Positions 60,432-64,000 of a stretch of DNA of 64,000 nucleotides are shown here, piece after piece (the first letter of the stretch is position 1; each line of letters opens with the position of its first letter). Source of the DNA: Methylotenera_A sp044228245 (lineage in GTDB: Bacteria; Pseudomonadota; Gammaproteobacteria; Burkholderiales; Methylophilaceae). The notes under the pieces were generated by a model. That model was not told where the DNA came from, made no database searches, and was given only the letters and a program-made list of their open reading frames with translations. Where the stretch lies: NCBI GenBank assembly GCA_044228245.1, contig JBGAVG010000003.1, positions 1-64,000 of the forward strand, given 5' to 3'. A program made the position numbers and the translations under genes.

Positions 60432-62449
60432 AAATCTGCCCGCGCGCCAAACAAGATAGAGCGCTCACCTGCAGGGGAGATGTCTTTCAGGAAAGAAGCA
60501 TGTTCGCGAATCTCGTCATTCAGCAAGTTGCTGGCTTTAGCGAATAGCTCCACATTCCACTTAGTGGGGAGTTTATAAGCTGCCATCGCGCTCACATCGG
60601 TATAACTATCTGTCGCCAGTTCTTTACTCGCAGTTTTGCTTTGCTTAAAGGCGTGTAGCACGTCCAGCCGAGTGCTGAAATTGCCTAATTGATAACGCAA
60701 GCCAGCACCTAGGCGCAGCGGTGCAATACGCGGCAGATAATCGCTATTGGTTTTATCACGGGCATGCACGTAATCACCGCGCACGGTTAAATCCAAGTTG
60801 TCCGTGAGGCCGAATTTTCCGTCAAATTCCATGCCCTTAAACACCGCGCGCACTGTCCTGAATTCGGCAATCGGTAACAAGTCTACAGGGTTAACATTGC
60901 CGGTATCAAACAGCCCGATAAAGCTGCTGAAGCGGGTGTAATACGCGCCAAAATTCATGCTGTCATGACCCGCTTTCCAGCGCAGTTGCGCATCCACTCC
61001 ATTGGATTTTTCTTTATCAAAATTGGCATTGCCAACCTCGAACTGGCCAGTCGCCACGTGTGGGCCGTTGGCGTAAAGCTCAAAATAGCTGGGTGCGCGC
61101 TCGTTGTGCGATAAGTTGCTAGTGAGCGACCAATGGTCATTAATGCGGTACAGGCCGCCCAAAGCGAAGCTGTTGGGGCTGAAGCTGTTATTCTGGCCGG
61201 CGCCAAAAGTTGCGCTGTTTTTGGAATCCACCGTGGTATGCCCCAAACGGCCGCCGAAGGTGATTTTATGTTGATCAATGGGTAGCTCTTCGTAAACATA
61301 CACCGCTTTATTCTGCGTGTTGACGCTGGGCACAAACGCTTCTTCGCCAATCGCCTCAAAATTGGTATTGCCAAACTGAAAACCAACCACGCCATTTAAT
61401 CCAGCAATTGGGCTGTGGCCCGCTTCTATATTGCCTTCCAGGCCTCGATTTTTGAAGGTGGTGCCAATGATGCCGTCTTCCAGTTCTTTGTGCTCATAAT
61501 CGGTATGCGCCATGCGGAATTTCGCACGGTTCACAACTGTGCCGAGGTCTGTAAATTCAGTCGCGAAATCCCAGCGGTCACTTTTCATATCAATACGCAC
61601 CGCTTCTTCCGCCACGGTGCCATAGTTGTTGTTAAGCGTGGAGTAAGAAGCGCCCAAATAGCCATGATCAAAAGTAAGCGAAGTCCCAAGTGCGCCGCCG
61701 TCACCTTCTGCGCTGCTGTTGACGAGCTTGCCGCGATGTTCTCGCGGCGTGCCATCGGCGCGTGCTTTTCGGCTGGAAACTGCAAAGCCTGGAATGTCCA
61801 GATCGCTGGTTTTGCGTGTGTACACATCGCCGTGGATGGCAAATATGCCATTGCCGATATCGACGACTGCAGCACCGCTGCGTTGGCTTTCTGCGCCGCC
61901 AAAGCGCGCTTCGGCACGACCAGTAATGCCATCCAGTTTCTCTTTTGGGATGCGGTGGTCGATCGCGTTCACCACGCCGCCCATGGCGCTGCCGCCATAG
62001 AGCAGGGCTGCCGGCCCGCGTACCACGTCAATCTGCTCGATAATCAGCGGATCTACGCCAACAGCATGGTCAAAACTTAAAGAGGATGCATCTAGCACGC
62101 CAACGCCGTTTTGCATTATTTTTACCCGCTCGGCATCCAAGCCGCGAATCACCGGGCGTGAAGCATTAGGCCCGAAACGAGTGGCAGAAACACCTGGCAG
62201 GCCGTTCAAGGTTTCTCCCAGCGTGCCTTCGCGGCGCAGGCTTAACTCCCGGCCATTAAGTACGGAAACGGGTACAACCAGTTCATCGGAGCCCGCGCCC
62301 AATGGGTTGCCGGTGACAGGCACCGCGGGCAAATCAATTCTGGTGGTTTCTTCGGCAATGGCGTTGCTAATGAATAGGCTGGCAAACGCCAGAATAACGG
62401 GCTTAATGGCAAATGCCGCGCGCATTTGCGGATGCGTTGAATAACTCAT
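60428..62449 (-). CDS. TonB-dependent receptor, ZnuD-like
   Basis: From ATG 62449 (GAGGTAG upstream) the product has 673 residues, with signal peptide (to AIA|EET), a plug domain (about 30-150, RGPAALLYGGSAMGGVVNAID) and a barrel ending ILFGARADF. His/Asp-containing loops (such as MAHTDYEHKELEDGI) resemble the zinc receptor ZnuD. A small His/Cys protein precedes it. The longer form to 62680 overlaps that gene and is rejected. Zinc as substrate is inferred. Confidence 0.8.
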   Translation of the reverse strand: MSYSTHPQMRAAFAIKPVILAFASLFISNAIAEETTRIDLPAVPVTGNPLGAGSDELVVPVSVLNGRELSLRREGTLGETLNGLPGVSATRFGPNASRPVIRGLDAERVKIMQNGVGVLDASSLSFDHAVGVDPLIIEQIDVVRGPAALLYGGSAMGGVVNAIDHRIPKEKLDGITGRAEARFGGAESQRSGAAVVDIGNGIFAIHGDVYTRKTSDLDIPGFAVSSRKARADGTPREHRGKLVNSSAEGDGGALGTSLTFDHGYLGASYSTLNNNYGTVAEEAVRIDMKSDRWDFATEFTDLGTVVNRAKFRMAHTDYEHKELEDGIIGTTFKNRGLEGNIEAGHSPIAGLNGVVGFQFGNTNFEAIGEEAFVPSVNTQNKAVYVYEELPIDQHKITFGGRLGHTTVDSKNSATFGAGQNNSFSPNSFALGGLYRINDHWSLTSNLSHNERAPSYFELYANGPHVATGQFEVGNANFDKEKSNGVDAQLRWKAGHDSMNFGAYYTRFSSFIGLFDTGNVNPVDLLPIAEFRTVRAVFKGMEFDGKFGLTDNLDLTVRGDYVHARDKTNSDYLPRIAPLRLGAGLRYQLGNFSTRLDVLHAFKQSKTASKELATDSYTDVSAMAAYKLPTKWNVELFAKASNLLNDEIREHASFLKDISPAGERSILFGARADF

Positions 62450-62505
62450 GATAACTACCTCAAAAAAATGGCAAATAGCCAGCAACAAGCTGCTGGAATG
62501 ATGTG

Positions 62506-62820
62506 CTAGATGCGGATAGTTTGAGGTGGCGCGCGCGCCGCGTAAGCGATGTGAAGATAAGATGAATAGTGGAAGTAATTGCTGACAGTGTTGATAAAGC
62601 TGGCGCATATTACCGGTAATACAAAGGGTTGCGACGCGATGCCGCCTGCCACTTTGGCAAAGCTGATACATTGCGGACATTGCTCGCCATGAGTGTTTTT
62701 ATCCTGCTGGCTTTGCTTGGTGATGTCTGTGGCATGGCTGATTTCGTGCGTGGCCGCGCCTATTTGCACGAAAGCAAATAAGAAAATCAAAACAAAATGA
62801 ACGGCAAAACGCTTAAACAT
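62506..62820 (-). CDS. small secreted His/Cys-rich protein (DUF2946-like)
   Basis: The 104 residues have a signal peptide (1-22, ending IGAATHE), then His and Cys pairs: HEISHATD, CPQCISFA, VICASF. The layout fits small periplasmic metal-associated proteins that often precede ZnuD-type TonB receptors. It is 56 bp upstream of the receptor on the same strand. The function is not known. Confidence 0.65.
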   Translation of the reverse strand: MFKRFAVHFVLIFLFAFVQIGAATHEISHATDITKQSQQDKNTHGEQCPQCISFAKVAGGIASQPFVLPVICASFINTVSNYFHYSSYLHIAYAARAPPQTIRI

Positions 62821-62863
62821 GCTTTTTAAGATAACAGAAAATCACAACAAATAGAAGAATATG

Positions 62864-63745
62864 CTATTTTTTCTTGGCTCTAGGATGTGCAGCGTCGTAG
62901 GTTTTGCTTAGATGCTGGAAATCGAGATGCGTGTACACCTGCGTGGTGCTGATGTTGGCATGCCCCAGCATCTCTTGCACGGCGCGCAAATCGCCGCTGG
63001 ATTGCAGTACGTGCGTGGCAAAACTGTGGCGCAGCATATGCGGATGCACAGAGGAGTCAATACCTTGCTTAATTGACCATTCTTTGAGCCGGTATTGAAT
63101 GTTTCGCGCTGAAATTCGTCTGCCCTGCAGTCCAATAAACACGGCCTTCTCAGAGGGGTTGTTTATTAGTATTTGCGAGCGGGTTTGTAACCACTTTTGA
63201 ATGGCATCTATCGCGTGACTACCCAGCGGCACGATGCGCGTTTTGTTGCCTTTGCCGGTCACTATTATGGTGCCTTCAGAAAAATCCAGCACATCCATGT
63301 TCAGGTTTACTACTTCGCTTAGCCGCAAGCCAGACGAATAAAATAGCTCCAAAATCGCATGGTCGCGAATGCCTAATACGTCATCATCGCTAATATCCAC
63401 CAGCTTCACCGCTTGTTCGATGGATAATGCCTGCGGCAAGGTTTTAGGTGATTTTGGCGCACGCAAGCCGATAACGGGATTATTGGTAAAGCCCTTGCGA
63501 TTGACCAGGAAGTCAAAAAATCCGCGCCAGCTTGAGAGCATGCGCGCGATGCTCTTGCCGCCCAGGCCCTTGCTGTGCAGGTTGGCGATAAAGCGGCGGA
63601 TGTGGTTGGTTTGCAGTTCGTTTAGCGCTGTGGAATGAGCCAATTTGATAAGCTGTGTAATATCTCTGGCGTAATTCTCGCGGGTGAGCGGGCTTAAGCC
63701 GCGCTCAAAGTTTAAAAATTCCAAATATTCTTTTAATAATTCCAC
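62864..63745 (-). CDS. xerC: tyrosine recombinase XerC
   Basis: XerC, with XerD and FtsK, resolves chromosome dimers at dif. The 293-residue protein has an N-terminal SAM-like domain (1-85) and a catalytic domain with Arg in SSGLRLSEVVNL, HPHMLRHSFATHVL, LGHANISTTQVYTHL (Tyr nucleophile). It begins at GTG 63745. The DUF484 gene is directly upstream, the usual dapF-DUF484-xerC order. It is a housekeeping recombinase, not the island integrase. Confidence 0.96.
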   Translation of the reverse strand: MELLKEYLEFLNFERGLSPLTRENYARDITQLIKLAHSTALNELQTNHIRRFIANLHSKGLGGKSIARMLSSWRGFFDFLVNRKGFTNNPVIGLRAPKSPKTLPQALSIEQAVKLVDISDDDVLGIRDHAILELFYSSGLRLSEVVNLNMDVLDFSEGTIIVTGKGNKTRIVPLGSHAIDAIQKWLQTRSQILINNPSEKAVFIGLQGRRISARNIQYRLKEWSIKQGIDSSVHPHMLRHSFATHVLQSSGDLRAVQEMLGHANISTTQVYTHLDFQHLSKTYDAAHPRAKKK

Positions 63746-63749
63746 ATTT

Positions 63750-64000
63750 TTAGTCTAAGTATCGCGATAATGCCGCACTTAAAATCTCGCCAATTTTTGT
63801 GAGGAAATCAGTGCCCATTTCGGCATAAAAACGGCTGGCATCATCGCTGGCAAGCGCCAAAAAACCAATGGTTTGTTGCAGATGCAAGGGAATCAGCGCG
63901 ACTGAACCTGCAGGCTCAATAAACCAGTCCTCGGCCACAATCTCAGGCTGCGTACCGCAATAAGGCTTGGTAAGTGCGGTAACCCATGTTTTGGCTTCAT
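63750..64000 (-). CDS. DUF484 family protein, C-terminal part (runs off window)
   Basis: The frame is open to the window edge; the visible 83 residues read AKTWVTALTKPYCG..., SVALIPLHLQQTIGFLALASDDASRFYAEMG (broken), the end of a GAF-like DUF484 protein. The real start lies past the window. Function is unknown; it is commonly transcribed with xerC, whose start is 4 bp downstream. Confidence 0.85.
   Translation of the reverse strand, partial: EAKTWVTALTKPYCGTQPEIVAEDWFIEPAGSVALIPLHLQQTIGFLALASDDASRFYAEMGTDFLTKIGEILSAALSRYLD

Noticed and set aside
61415..62080. 221-codon plus-strand frame opposite the ZnuD-like receptor
   Set aside because: It mirrors the codon pattern of the receptor gene on the other strand and shows no recognisable protein features.

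Overview
The window reads as a chromosomal stretch of a Betaproteobacterium, most likely of the Methylophilaceae (Methylotenera/Methylophilus-like). This is inferred from gene order and protein character (rimP-nusA-infB-rbfA-truB-rpsO-pnp, TIGR02449-zapA-6S RNA, the rhd-tusA-dsrE2 sulfur relay, B12 salvage with BtuM) and moderate GC; no database search was possible. It opens in the tail of an rRNA operon (5S rRNA) and closes inside a DUF484 gene next to xerC.

Layout. 0-9.2 kb: 5S rRNA, then the translation/RNA-metabolism operon rimP to pnp. 9.2-11.2 kb: dksA, folD and three tRNAs (Pro-TGG, Arg-TCT, His-GTG). 11.19-17.85 kb: an AT-rich integrated element whose ends are a 45-bp exact duplication of the tRNA-His 3' end. 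It carries Fic, a tyrosine integrase, a DUF4224 protein, a rolling-circle-type Rep, an unknown gene and a two-gene ATPase + TOPRIM-like pair that looks like an anti-phage module. 17.9-19.9 kb: a second segment (PEBP protein, alanine dehydrogenase) ending in a degenerate third copy of the tRNA-His end, probably an older insertion at the same site. 20-34.4 kb: a long one-direction locus for an MSHA-type type IV pilus or secretion machine (sigma-54 response regulator, MshM, MshL, MshN, MshE, MshG, PilM/N-, PilO- and MshK-like proteins, two pilin-like proteins), without a major pilin or prepilin peptidase gene.

34.4-42.7 kb: ThiF/MoeB, an SPFH/NfeD pair, a photolyase-like protein with apparently swapped domain order, valS, the rhd-tusA-dsrE2 sulfur-carrier cluster and a DUF502 protein. 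42.8-46.1 kb: a Dlt-like trio (adenylation enzyme, carrier protein, MBOAT acyltransferase) without dltD, followed by a decayed integrase fragment next to tRNA-Phe, which points to horizontal acquisition. 47-54 kb: Kbp-like LysM protein, a small Ala-rich lipoprotein, cobT-cobS-cobC, S4 protein, cobU, btuM, and btuB behind a cobalamin riboswitch. Together these form a B12 uptake and lower-ligand salvage set.

54-64 kb: zapA and partner, 6S RNA, DUF2237, EVE, a beta-propeller protein, ilvA, rpiA, YggX-type protein, dgkA, a ZnuD-like TonB receptor with a His/Cys-rich companion, xerC and partial DUF484. A pair of related intergenic repeats sits between convergent genes at 9.25 kb and 59.65 kb. The strongest candidates for new biology are the ATPase/TOPRIM pair and the element that carries it, the permuted photolyase-like protein, and the Dlt-like cassette.
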